A stretch of DNA of 34,536 nt from Bacteroides sp. CAG:709 (GCA_000434935.1 FR882164.1:11258-45793), one strand, 5' to 3'; counted from the stretch's first letter, positions 8,204 to 15,512 are shown. The notes: generated by a model not told the origin, from the sequence alone. Numbers and translations are program-made.

Positions 8204-9505
8204 ATGGACACACAGGATTTACAGAAACTTAAGAATAAATACGACATTGTCGGCAATGATCCTTCGCTCAACCGCGCATTGGAAATGGCCGTGGCAGTGG
8301 CGCCGACCGACCTTACCGTGCTTGTAACGGGCGAAAGCGGTGTCGGCAAGGACAATATTCCTAAGATCATTCATCAGTTCAGTCGCCGTAAGAATGCCAA
8401 ATACTTTGCGGTGAACTGTGGTGCTATCCCTGAGGGAACCATTGATTCTGAATTGTTCGGACACGAGAAGGGCTCGTTTACCGGAGCGATTGAGGCCCGG
8501 AAAGGATATTTCGAGGAAGCTGACGGGGGAACATTGTTCCTGGACGAGGTCGGCGAATTGCCGCTTCCGTCGCAGGCGAAACTTCTACGCGTGCTCCAGT
8601 CCGGCGAATACATACGCGTCGGCTCATCCAAGGTGAGCAAGACCGATGTGAGGGTCATTGCGGCGACCAATGTCGACCTTCTCTACGCCGTTTCCAAAGG
8701 CAAATTCCGTGAAGACTTATATTATAGGTTGAACGCCATCCAGATCAAGATGCCGTCGCTTCGTGAACGGAAAGAGGATATCTATCTGTTGTTCAGGAAG
8801 TTTACCTCGGATTTCTCCGAGAAATACGGCATGAGCAAGGTGTCATTGACCAGAGACGCGATAGAACTGCTTACGCGCTACCGCTGGCCTGGCAACATCC
8901 GCCAGCTGAAGAACATTGCCGAGACGGTGTCCGCATTGGAAGGGCAGCGCCTTACGCCGGTGTCCGGACGCTGCGAGGTCGATGCCGCGACGCTGTCGAC
9001 CTATCTTCCGAAGGATGATGTCAATGCCTTGCCTGTCAAGTATCATGACAGTTCGTCAGATATCTCGCAGGAAGAAAAGCAGGATATTTACAAGGCCCTT
9101 TACAGTCTCAATGCCGAGGTGACCAAGCTGAAGCAGATCATTGCCTCCGGCGGTATCAGGCCGTCTGCGGCGGAGGTGACGCAGCCCAAGCCTCTGGCAA
9201 TGCCGGCGGACACTGGTTCCCGTGACGGCTATATTTCCAGACCGGAATCGGATTGGACTGACAATGAGCGTGATATCGATGAGCAGTCGGCATTGCCGAG
9301 GCATGATGAAATCCATGCTGTGGAGCCCGGACACGGAGATGAGAATTTCTCCATATCGCAGTCGAATCAGGACCTGATAAGGAAAGCATTGGAGAAACAT
9401 AACGGAAACCGAAAGAAAGCAGCGGAGGAGCTGGGGATTTCCGAAAGGACATTGTACAGGAAACTTCCTCCGGAATTCCGCAATTTGAAGAAGGCGGACG
9501 AATAG
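8204..9505 (+). CDS. Sigma54-interacting transcriptional activator without receiver domain
   Basis: A 433-residue bacterial enhancer-binding protein that should use ATP to remodel sigma54-RNA polymerase. The AAA+ domain covers about residues 15-245: Walker A GESGVGKD (43-50), the sigma54-contacting loop GSFTGA (90-95, Ser in place of the usual Ala), Walker B LFLDEVGELP (111-120), and RFREDLYYRLN-like sensor sequence. After a variable linker, a Fis-type helix-turn-helix ends the protein (about 393-430: KALEKHNGNRKKAAEELGIS). There is no N-terminal receiver, GAF or PAS domain, so the input signal is unknown. It heads an operon with lptE, a TPR-like gene and secG (gaps of 7 and 3 bases, then a 4-base overlap), an arrangement I recognise from other Bacteroidota. 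I found no convincing -24/-12 promoter in the window. Confidence 0.93.
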   Translation: MDTQDLQKLKNKYDIVGNDPSLNRALEMAVAVAPTDLTVLVTGESGVGKDNIPKIIHQFSRRKNAKYFAVNCGAIPEGTIDSELFGHEKGSFTGAIEARKGYFEEADGGTLFLDEVGELPLPSQAKLLRVLQSGEYIRVGSSKVSKTDVRVIAATNVDLLYAVSKGKFREDLYYRLNAIQIKMPSLRERKEDIYLLFRKFTSDFSEKYGMSKVSLTRDAIELLTRYRWPGNIRQLKNIAETVSALEGQRLTPVSGRCEVDAATLSTYLPKDDVNALPVKYHDSSSDISQEEKQDIYKALYSLNAEVTKLKQIIASGGIRPSAAEVTQPKPLAMPADTGSRDGYISRPESDWTDNERDIDEQSALPRHDEIHAVEPGHGDENFSISQSNQDLIRKALEKHNGNRKKAAEELGISERTLYRKLPPEFRNLKKADE

Positions 9506-9512
9506 TATTGAT

Positions 9513-10043
9513 ATGAAATCATTTGGAAAAATATTTTCGGCGGCAGGTGTCGCATTGGCTATCATGACGGCGGCGCTGATCGTGCGTTCCTGCGGGATAT
9601 ATTCGTTCTCCGGAACTTCCATTCAGCCCGATATCAAGACCGTCACTATCAATTACTTCGAGTATAAGGCATTGAAAGTGAACCCGACATTGAGCAACAG
9701 CATGACGGAGTCATTGAAAGATAAATTCCGGAAGATGACGAGGCTGGAGCAGGTGGACATGGACGGCGATTTGGAGATTACCGGCTCGATTACCGGCTAT
9801 GACGTGCGCGCAATGGCGGTGACGGCGAACGAGGTGGCGGCGCAGAACAGGCTCACGGTCACGGTCAAGATTGACTTTACCAACAGGAAATATCCTGAGG
9901 ATGATTTTCAGGGCAAGTCTTTTTCTGCGTATGCGGATTATGACTCGACCCAGTCCCTTGATGCTGTGGAAGGCACATTGTGCGACGAGATCATTGAGAA
10001 GATTTGTGAGGATGTGTTCAATGCGACTGTGGCGAACTGGTAG
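9513..10043 (+). CDS. lptE: LPS assembly lipoprotein LptE family
   Basis: A 176-residue lipoprotein with an N-terminal hydrophobic signal ending in VRSC (Cys27), directly followed by GIYSFSGTSI, the typical start of Bacteroidota LptE-like proteins. LptE plugs the LptD barrel in the outer membrane and helps insert lipopolysaccharide. The mature part has the expected alternating strand/helix pattern, with EITGSITGYDVRAMAV and NRLTVTVKIDFTNRKYP. It starts 7 bases after the activator gene stops and is followed 3 bases later by the TPR-like gene, so translation is probably coupled. The family assignment rests on these motifs and the conserved context. Confidence 0.88.
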   Translation: MKSFGKIFSAAGVALAIMTAALIVRSCGIYSFSGTSIQPDIKTVTINYFEYKALKVNPTLSNSMTESLKDKFRKMTRLEQVDMDGDLEITGSITGYDVRAMAVTANEVAAQNRLTVTVKIDFTNRKYPEDDFQGKSFSAYADYDSTQSLDAVEGTLCDEIIEKICEDVFNATVANW

Positions 10044-10046
10044 AAT

Positions 10047-10652
10047 ATGGAGCAGAAAGCGATAAATCTTAAAACATTGACAATGGATGAGTTGGCCGGT
10101 GTGGTGAACCTTTATCCATGGTATGGCGCGGCGAGGAAGGAGCTCTGCCGCAGGATGGCCGGTGTAGGCGGCGAGTCGTGGGGCGTGTCCCAGTTCTCCG
10201 ACCAGGCAATGTATGTGGGGGACCGCGGGTCAATAGCCGAGATTATGCACAAAGGCGATGGGGCGGATTATTCCGACAAAGGGCTGGAGGCGCTGCTGAG
10301 TTCATATATAGAGGAAAAGAAAAAGGAGGATGCTCCGGTCTATGAGCGTAAAGTCCACGTTGTCGGCGGAGATTTCTTTTCCCAGTCGGAGTACGAGAAG
10401 GTCAAGAAAGTCGAGGACAATGTTTTTGCCCGTTTCCAGCCGAAGACGCGTCCGCGTCCGGAAGAGCATGGAGATGTGTCAGGACTGGATTTCTGCACGG
10501 AAACATTGGCGCAAATTTACGCTGAACAAGGGTATTTTGAACAGGCAAAGCGCATTTACGGCAAACTAATTTTGGCATTCCCGGAAAAAAGTGCTTACTT
10601 TGCATCCCTTATTGGAAAATTGGATAATTTGATAAATAATCAGACGTTATGA
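10047..10652 (+). CDS. TPR-like protein between lptE and secG
   Basis: A 201-residue soluble protein with no signal peptide or membrane segment. Its N-terminus (residues 1-50, LKTLTMDELAGVVNLYPWYG) and C-terminus (about 150-190, ETLAQIYAEQGYFEQAKRIYGKLILAFP) contain helical repeats; the C-terminal one is a clear tetratricopeptide unit. The middle is charged and probably disordered. It is likely a cytoplasmic protein-protein interaction module. Its stop codon overlaps the secG start (ATGA at 10649-10652), so the two are translationally coupled. Homologues sit in the same place in related genomes to my knowledge, but no specific function is known to me. Confidence 0.8.
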   Translation: MEQKAINLKTLTMDELAGVVNLYPWYGAARKELCRRMAGVGGESWGVSQFSDQAMYVGDRGSIAEIMHKGDGADYSDKGLEALLSSYIEEKKKEDAPVYERKVHVVGGDFFSQSEYEKVKKVEDNVFARFQPKTRPRPEEHGDVSGLDFCTETLAQIYAEQGYFEQAKRIYGKLILAFPEKSAYFASLIGKLDNLINNQTL

Positions 10653-11008
10653 ACGTAATATTTACTATTCTTGTAGTTCTCGTTGTTATTGCCAGCATAC
10701 TGCTTACAATCGTAGTATTGCTTCAGAATGGCAAAGGTGACAGCATGGCCAGCAACTTCGTTGCAGGAAACCAGACTTTCGGTGTAAGGCAGACAGCCAA
10801 TATGCTTGAGAAAGTTACTTGGGGTCTTGTTGCATTCATCGTAATCGTTTCTGTGATTTCCTCATTTACTATGGGCTCACAGGGCACACAGGTGGATATT
10901 ACCAATAAGCTCGGAAACGAGACTACAGAGCAGCCTGCATTCCCTACACCTGCACCTGCACAGCAGAGCGCACCTGCAACTGAAGCTCCAGCAGCTCCAG
11001 CAGAGTAG
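10649..11008 (+). CDS. secG: Preprotein translocase subunit SecG
   Basis: A 119-residue protein with two membrane helices (about 3-25 and 53-75) linked by a loop containing VVLLQNGKGDSMASNFVAGNQTFGVRQTANMLEKVTW, of which the QNGKGDSMA part is the SecG signature. The C-terminal tail is Pro/Ala-rich (PTPAPAQQSAPATEAPAAP), as is common in this phylum. SecG joins SecYE in the inner membrane and aids protein export. It is the last gene of the activator-lptE-TPR-secG operon and starts inside the stop codon of the preceding gene. Confidence 0.93.
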   Translation: MNVIFTILVVLVVIASILLTIVVLLQNGKGDSMASNFVAGNQTFGVRQTANMLEKVTWGLVAFIVIVSVISSFTMGSQGTQVDITNKLGNETTEQPAFPTPAPAQQSAPATEAPAAPAE

Positions 11009-11021
11009 TTTGCGACAAACA

Positions 11022-11052
11022 CCGGAACTGACAAATTGTCAGTAATTTCCGG
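11022..11052 (+). promoter_or_regulatory. Operator-like palindrome or hairpin between secG and clpB
   Basis: CTGACAAATTGTCAG (11028-11042) is a perfect odd palindrome. It is nested in CCGGAA (11022-11027) and TTCCGG (11047-11052), with a four-base asymmetry. It sits 14 bases after the secG stop, so as RNA it could end the upstream operon, but it has no U tract. As DNA it overlaps the TTG (11036-11038) of a possible clpB promoter whose -7-like TATATTTTG is at 11060-11068, so it may be a regulator site. Confidence 0.4.
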
Positions 11053-11071
11053 GAAGGAATATATTTTGGAC

Positions 11072-11105
11072 TATAGCCGTTTGTTCTTCGGAGCAGACGG
11101 CTATA
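11072..11105 (+). promoter_or_regulatory. UUCG-capped 15-bp hairpin in the clpB leader
   Basis: Arms 11072-11086 and 11091-11105 pair over 15 bp with two G-T wobbles, around a TTCG tetraloop (11087-11090). It is not followed by a U tract on either strand, so a plain terminator is unlikely. It lies about 78 bases ahead of the clpB start and close to the predicted transcript 5' end. A role in mRNA stability or regulation of clpB is inference. Confidence 0.55.
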
Positions 11106-11167
11106 TCCCGTTAGGATAAGTCTCAGTATCAGCAGGAAGACCTGAATGATAAGCTCCAGGGGACAAA

Positions 11168-11173
11168 AAGGAG
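11168..11173 (+). promoter_or_regulatory. Shine-Dalgarno site of clpB
   Basis: AAGGAG lies 9 bases ahead of the ATG at 11183. It is unusually good for this window, where most genes lack such a site, and it fixes the start of the shortened ClpB. The reading frame upstream is closed by a TAA at 11150-11152. Confidence 0.7.
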
Positions 11174-11182
11174 TTTATTATT

Positions 11183-13390
11183 ATGGAAAATTACAACATG
11201 CAGAACAATGCCGGCGGCGGAAAGCTTGAGACATTGAACAAGTTCGCGGTGAACTTGAACGAAAGAGCTGCAGCGGGGAAACTTGACCCTGTCATCGGCA
11301 GGGATGAGGAGATCCGTCGAGTGTTGCAGATATTGAGCCGTAGGACCAAGAACAACCCTATTCTCGTAGGTGAACCGGGTGTGGGTAAAACCGCTATCGC
11401 CGAAGGTCTTGCGCAGAAAATCGTTGATGGGGCTGTCCCTGAAAACCTGAAAGATAAAATCGTCTATTCGCTTGATATGGGTGCACTTATAGCAGGTGCC
11501 AAGTATCAGGGCGAGTTCGAGGAGAGGCTGAAAGGCGTCGTAAAGGACGTTGTGGACAGCCAGGGACAGATTATCCTGTTCATAGATGAGATTCATACGT
11601 TGGTCGGTGCCGGAAGGGCTTCCGGTGCAATGGATGCGTCCAATATTCTTAAACCGGCATTGGCCAGGGGCGAGCTGAGGACGATCGGTTCCACAACATT
11701 GGACGAATATCAGAAATATTTCGAGGCCGACAAGGCATTGGAAAGACGTTTCCAGATGGTCATGGTGGACGAGCCTACGCCGGCGGAGTCCATCGCCATC
11801 TTGAGGGGCCTGAAGGAGAGATATGAGAACCATCACAGGGTACGTATCGAGGATGATGCGTTGATCGCTGCGGTGAACCTGTCTCACAGGTATATCACGA
11901 GCCGTTTCCTTCCGGACAAGGCTATCGACCTTGTGGATGAGGCCGCTTCCAAGCTTCGTCTGGAGATGAATTCCGTTCCGGAGCCGATAGATGAGCTCAA
12001 TAGCCAGATCCGTCAGCTGGAAATCGAGAAGGAAGCCATCAAGAGGGAAGGCGTTTCATTGAAACTTGACAAGATCAATGACCAGTTGAAGGAACTTAAC
12101 GCGAAACGTGACGTTCTGATGAAGAAGTGGGATGAGGAGAAAGGTATTCTTTCCGGCATCCAGACAGCCCGCCAGCAGATGGAGGACTACAAGATTCAGG
12201 CGCAGTCCGCAGAGAGGGCCGGTGATTATGGAAAGGTAGCGGAACTCCGTTACGGCAAGATGGCTGAAGCCCAGAAGAAGATAGATGAACATACCGCCAG
12301 ACAGGCTGCTGTGAAGGATCCTATCATCACAGAGTCCGTTACGCCGGAAGATATCGCTGATGTGGTGTCCAGATGGACCGGAATACCGGTGAACAGGATG
12401 CTGGAAAGCGAGAAGGAGAAATTGCTCCGTATGGAGGACGAACTTCATAAGAGAGTCGTCGGTCAGGAGCAGGCCATACATGCCGTAGCTGATGCCGTCC
12501 GCAGAAGCCGTGCTGGCCTTTCCAATGAAAAGAGACCTATCGGTTCGTTCCTGTTCATGGGTACGACCGGTGTCGGCAAGACCGAGCTTGCCAAGGCGCT
12601 CGCGGAGTTTCTGTTCAATGATGAGAACATGATTACCCGTATTGATATGAGTGAGTATCAGGAGCGTCACACTGTGAGCCGTCTTATCGGTGCTCCTCCG
12701 GGATATGTAGGATATGATGAAGGTGGCCAGCTCACCGAAGCTGTAAGGCGTAAACCTTATTCCGTAGTGCTGCTTGATGAAATCGAGAAGGCCCATCCTG
12801 ATGTGTTCAACATTTTGCTTCAGGTGCTTGATGACGGTCGTCTGACAGACAATAAGGGTCGTACCGTGGACTTCAAGAATACCATCATCATCATGACTTC
12901 CAATGTCGGTTCGGATATTATCCAGAGCTACATGGAGAAGCTTCCTGAGGTCGGGAAGAAAGGGGAGGCTCCTGCCGAGGCTGCCGCAGCCATCGCCAAG
13001 AGGAATCAGATGCTGGGCGAATGCAAGGGCAAGATACTTGAACTTCTCAGGCAGACGATCAGGCCTGAATTCCTGAACCGTATCGATGAGATAATAATGT
13101 TCGAGCCTCTGACCAAGAATGATATACGTGATATCCTTCATATCCAGATGAAACAGCTTCAGAGCAAGCTGTCCGAGGATGGTGTGGAAATCAGTTTCAC
13201 TCCGGCATTCGAGGATTACATGACCGATATGGGTTACGATCCGGCATTCGGTGCGCGTCCTATCAAGAGGGTCATGCAGCGTGAGCTTGTAAACCAGCTT
13301 GCCAAGGCAATTCTTGACGGTACCGTGCACAGGGATTCTGTAATCGAGGCCGATGTTGCCGGCGGTGAGATAGTTCTGAGGAACAAATAG
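11183..13390 (+). CDS. clpB: ClpB disaggregase lacking the N-terminal domain
   Basis: A 735-residue Hsp100 AAA+ unfoldase that, with DnaK, pulls proteins out of aggregates. First ATPase ring: Walker A GEPGVGKT (63-70), pore loop AKYQG (106-110), Walker B ILFIDE (131-136). A full ClpB-type coiled-coil middle domain follows (about 262-380, with GDYGKVAELRYGKM). Second ring: GTTGVGKT (460-467), pore loop GYVGYDEGG (507-515), VVLLDEIEKAHPD (528-540), and the C-terminal part with YDPAFGARPIKRVMQ. The middle domain makes it ClpB, not ClpA or ClpC. The roughly 145-residue N domain that normally precedes the sequence FAVNLNERAAAGKLDP is absent: an upstream stop (11150) and a good Shine-Dalgarno site fix the start. 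An Ala-rich insert lies at about 590-610. Confidence 0.93.
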   Translation: MENYNMQNNAGGGKLETLNKFAVNLNERAAAGKLDPVIGRDEEIRRVLQILSRRTKNNPILVGEPGVGKTAIAEGLAQKIVDGAVPENLKDKIVYSLDMGALIAGAKYQGEFEERLKGVVKDVVDSQGQIILFIDEIHTLVGAGRASGAMDASNILKPALARGELRTIGSTTLDEYQKYFEADKALERRFQMVMVDEPTPAESIAILRGLKERYENHHRVRIEDDALIAAVNLSHRYITSRFLPDKAIDLVDEAASKLRLEMNSVPEPIDELNSQIRQLEIEKEAIKREGVSLKLDKINDQLKELNAKRDVLMKKWDEEKGILSGIQTARQQMEDYKIQAQSAERAGDYGKVAELRYGKMAEAQKKIDEHTARQAAVKDPIITESVTPEDIADVVSRWTGIPVNRMLESEKEKLLRMEDELHKRVVGQEQAIHAVADAVRRSRAGLSNEKRPIGSFLFMGTTGVGKTELAKALAEFLFNDENMITRIDMSEYQERHTVSRLIGAPPGYVGYDEGGQLTEAVRRKPYSVVLLDEIEKAHPDVFNILLQVLDDGRLTDNKGRTVDFKNTIIIMTSNVGSDIIQSYMEKLPEVGKKGEAPAEAAAAIAKRNQMLGECKGKILELLRQTIRPEFLNRIDEIIMFEPLTKNDIRDILHIQMKQLQSKLSEDGVEISFTPAFEDYMTDMGYDPAFGARPIKRVMQRELVNQLAKAILDGTVHRDSVIEADVAGGEIVLRNK

Positions 13391-13552
13391 CGGGACGCGG
13401 CCACGGGTGATTTTGTAACTCGTTGATAAACAGATATCATTTTAGAGAGGGCGTGGAAACGCAGCCGAAAAAAGGCTACGTTTCCACGCCCTTTTTTGTA
13501 ACCCATTGTGAATCAACACTGTTTTAGGCCATGGCGTGGCCGCGTCCCGCTA
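13388..13552. repeat. Nested inverted and direct repeat element after clpB
   Basis: A perfect 18-bp inverted repeat, TAGCGGGACGCGGCCACG (13388-13405) and its complement (13535-13552), encloses the terminator hairpin at 13449-13491. Between the outer and inner arms lie two direct repeats of about 46 bases (13411-13456 and 13494-13539), both beginning TTTTGTAAC, containing TTTTAG and ending GGCGTGG; 30 of 46 positions agree without gaps. The left outer arm begins exactly at the clpB stop codon TAG. The architecture suggests a REP- or MITE-like repeat unit that now serves as a terminator. There is no coding capacity. Copies elsewhere in the genome cannot be seen from this window. Confidence 0.6.
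13449..13497 (+). terminator. Strong terminator of clpB
   Basis: A 13-bp perfect stem GGGCGTGGAAACG/CGTTTCCACGCCC (13449-13461 and 13479-13491) is continued by AGCC/GGCT around a GAAAAAA loop. It is followed at once by TTTTTT (13492-13497). It forms the core of the nested repeat element. Confidence 0.9.
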
Positions 13553-13762
13553 ACGGTCTTGGGAAGGGGGCCTGGAGACGCTTGCAGCGTTGCTGGGGAC
13601 AGTGATTCGTTGCTGGCGTGAGTGAAAAGGCCTGTCTTACGCACGACATAGATCAATTATGACGCGACGTGCGTGGAAAACGTTTTAGTGCGCACGGGGT
13701 GTGCCAATGATGTCGACATAAACAAAAAAGCCGTTCGAAATTCGAGCGGCTTTTGTTCTGAG
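13553..13762. other. Non-coding spacer between the clpB repeat element and tRNA-Gly
   Basis: About 210 bases without a gene. Short inverted repeats are visible: ACGCT/AGCGT near 13578-13590, ACGCACG/CGTGCGT at about 13639-13674, and AAAACGTTTT near 13677-13686. The right end holds the tRNA-Gly terminator. The open frame at 13673-13876 runs through the tRNA and is not a gene. Confidence 0.5.
13724..13754 (-). terminator. Terminator of tRNA-Gly
   Basis: On the minus strand AAAAGCCGCTCGAA pairs with TTCGAACGGCTTTT (one G-T wobble), followed by a T run and TGTTTATG. It lies 9 bases past the tRNA 3' end. Confidence 0.85.
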
Positions 13763-13835
13763 AGCGGAAAACGAGACTTGAACTCGCGACCCCAACCTTG
13801 GCAAGGTTGTGCTCTACCAACTGAGCTATTTCCGC
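13763..13835 (-). tRNA. tRNA-Gly (anticodon GCC)
   Basis: A 73-base cloverleaf on the minus strand. The acceptor stem is GCGGAAA/TTTCCGC with discriminator T. The D stem is GCTC/GAGC, and the anticodon stem CAACC/GGTTG carries the loop TTGCCAA, which gives anticodon GCC. The T stem GCGAG/CTCGT holds the loop TTCAAGT. CCA is not encoded. It has its own promoter (13868-13898) and terminator (13724-13754). Confidence 0.97.
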
Positions 13836-13867
13836 ATTTTGTAATCCCTATTGGTGTTTCGGGATTG

Positions 13868-13898
13868 CAAAGATAGGTATAATTTCTGACTCTGCAAA
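13868..13898 (-). promoter_or_regulatory. Promoter of tRNA-Gly
   Basis: On the minus strand TTTG (13895-13898) is followed after exactly 19 bases by TATCTTTG (13868-13875), a textbook Bacteroidota promoter. The tRNA 5' end lies 32 bases downstream. Confidence 0.85.
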
Positions 13899-13951
13899 TT
13901 TTTTCGAACCTTTTTGCGATTATTTTCGAAAAAACATTGTCAAAGGCATGT

Positions 13952-14986
13952 CTAGACCTCTACGCAGGAGCTGAACTCGCGGAGGAAACGCATGTCATTC
14001 TCGAAATAATGACGGAGATCGTTCACCTGCCACTTGAGCATTGCGATACGCTCGATACCCATACCGAACGCGAAACCTGAATATTTCTTGCTGTCGATTC
14101 CGGAAGCTTCGAGGACGTTAGGGTCCACCATGCCGCAGCCGAGAATTTCCAGCCAGCCTGTACCCTTGCAAATGTTGCAGCCTTTTCCGTGACAGATGTT
14201 GCAGCTTACGTCCACCTCGGCGGAAGGCTCCGTGAACGGGAAGTAAGAAGGACGCATACGGATCTGTGTATCAGGACCGAACATCTCACGTGCAAACAGG
14301 AGGATTGCCTGCTTGAGGTCGGCAAATGTCACGTTCTCGTCGATGTAGAGACCCTCGACCTGATGGAAAATGCAATGCGCACGTGCCGAGATGGCCTCAT
14401 TTCTGAACACACGGCCAGGGCAGATCACGCGGATAGGAAGTTTGCTCCTCTCCATTGTCCTTACCTGCACGCTGGAAGTGTGGGTACGCAGAAGAAGCGG
14501 ATTCGGATGACCTGTCGACACGAAGAAAGTGTCCTGCATGTCTCTCGCAGGGTGGTTCGGAGGGAAGTTCAATGCCTCGAAAACGTGGTAATCATCCTCG
14601 ATTTCAGGACCTTCCGCTACATCATAGCCGAATTTGCGGAAAATATTGACAATCTGCTGGCGGGCGATGGATACCGGATGTCTGGAACCCAGAGGAATCG
14701 GGTCGCCTGGCATTGTCGCGTCGAAAGAATCGGAAGAAGCGGCACCGGAAGCGGCAGCCTGCGCCTTCAATTCTTCAATCTTCGCCGTAGCCTCTTTCTT
14801 GAGGACATTAAGTTTCTGACCGAATTCCTTCTTCAGTTCAGGAGCCACTGTCCTGAATTCCTCGAAAAGCTTGGTTATCTCACCTTTCTTTCCGAGAAGA
14901 CGCACTCTCGCATCCTCTATATCTTTCTCTGTCTTGCACTTGAGTTCCTTGATCTCGGCAAGAATCTGCTCTATTTCCTCTTTCAT
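13952..14986 (-). CDS. pheS: Phenylalanyl-tRNA synthetase alpha subunit
   Basis: A 344-residue class II aminoacyl-tRNA synthetase subunit that charges tRNA-Phe together with PheT in a cytoplasmic alpha2-beta2 complex. The N-terminal coiled coil covers residues about 1-90. The catalytic core shows motif 2 (CPGRVFRNEAISARAHCIFHQVEG) and motif 3 (GFAFGMGIERIAMLKW), plus the Cys-rich DVSCNICHGKGCNICKGTGW insert common in this group. Length is normal. pheT is not adjacent in this window. It has a likely promoter box at 15061-15068, inside the tail of the gene region upstream. I see no terminator before tRNA-Gly, so some read-through into the tRNA region is possible. Confidence 0.97.
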   Translation of the reverse strand: MKEEIEQILAEIKELKCKTEKDIEDARVRLLGKKGEITKLFEEFRTVAPELKKEFGQKLNVLKKEATAKIEELKAQAAASGAASSDSFDATMPGDPIPLGSRHPVSIARQQIVNIFRKFGYDVAEGPEIEDDYHVFEALNFPPNHPARDMQDTFFVSTGHPNPLLLRTHTSSVQVRTMERSKLPIRVICPGRVFRNEAISARAHCIFHQVEGLYIDENVTFADLKQAILLFAREMFGPDTQIRMRPSYFPFTEPSAEVDVSCNICHGKGCNICKGTGWLEILGCGMVDPNVLEASGIDSKKYSGFAFGMGIERIAMLKWQVNDLRHYFENDMRFLREFSSCVEV

Positions 14987-15060
14987 AATCTAATGCTCTG
15001 TAAATACACCTGCCCGATTTCCGGATGACAATTCCGGACTTCGCGGGACAGGACAATATG

Positions 15061-15068
15061 CAAAGTTA
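15061..15068 (-). promoter_or_regulatory. Candidate -7 box for pheS
   Basis: On the minus strand the sequence is TAACTTTG, matching TAnnTTTG, 75 bases ahead of the pheS ATG. No good -33 TTTG is seen at 19-21 bases. Confidence 0.4.
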
Positions 15069-15089
15069 AATAAATTCCATGGAAAAGTA

Positions 15090-15512
15090 TCACTTTTTCT
15101 TCTGCTGTGCCGCTGTCGCCTGCTCGATTTTCGCCCTGCGCTTTTCTCTGGCTTTCTGCTGCTTGCCAGCACCCGACTTCAGATATGCAGCCCATTGACT
15201 GTCAGTGAATATCTTCCTGTAGGTATTGTCTATCTGGTCCATCCATTTGTCACGGATAAACATGTATAAATCATAGTTGTCCACACGGGACTTCTGCATC
15301 TTCTCCATCTCCGCCTGAAGCGCGGCGAAATCGTTCTGGAGAGTGGAATCCACGCGGAATATCTGCCAGTCCTCCAGTTTCAGAAGATCTCCGAGGCGAT
15401 CCGCTTCCTTGGCTGCCATCTCCTCCGGGGTAGGCGTTTTCTGATCCTGCTCCTGCGCGAAAGCATTGACACAAAGAAAAACGGAAAGAACTGCAAACAA
15501 AACTTTCTTCAT
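15090..15512 (-). CDS. Small exported protein of unknown function
   Basis: A 140-residue protein with a clean signal peptide (MKKVLFAVLSVFLCVNAFA, cleavage before QEQDQ). The mature part is helical and highly charged: a conserved-looking block with LEDWQIFRVDSTLQNDFAALQAE and IFTDSQWAAYLKSG, then a basic tail (KAREKRRAKIEQATAAQQKKK). It is probably periplasmic. The pattern of a DSQWAAY segment after amphipathic helices recalls the Spy/CpxP-like exported helical proteins of Bacteroidota, but the similarity is too weak to assign. Its promoter at 15566-15596 is an excellent consensus match. The downstream neighbour is pheS, 103 bases away. Confidence 0.78.
   Translation of the reverse strand: MKKVLFAVLSVFLCVNAFAQEQDQKTPTPEEMAAKEADRLGDLLKLEDWQIFRVDSTLQNDFAALQAEMEKMQKSRVDNYDLYMFIRDKWMDQIDNTYRKIFTDSQWAAYLKSGAGKQQKAREKRRAKIEQATAAQQKKK

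Noticed and set aside
11009..11182. Search for a detached or frameshifted ClpB N domain upstream of clpB
   Set aside because: Only 174 bases are available, the frame is closed at 11150, and no N-domain sequence is seen in any frame.
12056..13330. A 424-codon open frame on the minus strand opposite clpB (and a 252-codon one at 11129-11887)
   Set aside because: They lie antisense to a clear ClpB gene, show no family motifs and have a composition (many His, Leu, Ile and Arg) expected from reading biased codons backwards.
13673..13876. A 67-codon frame near tRNA-Gly
   Set aside because: It overlaps the tRNA and its terminator; the peptide contains the translated antisense tRNA.
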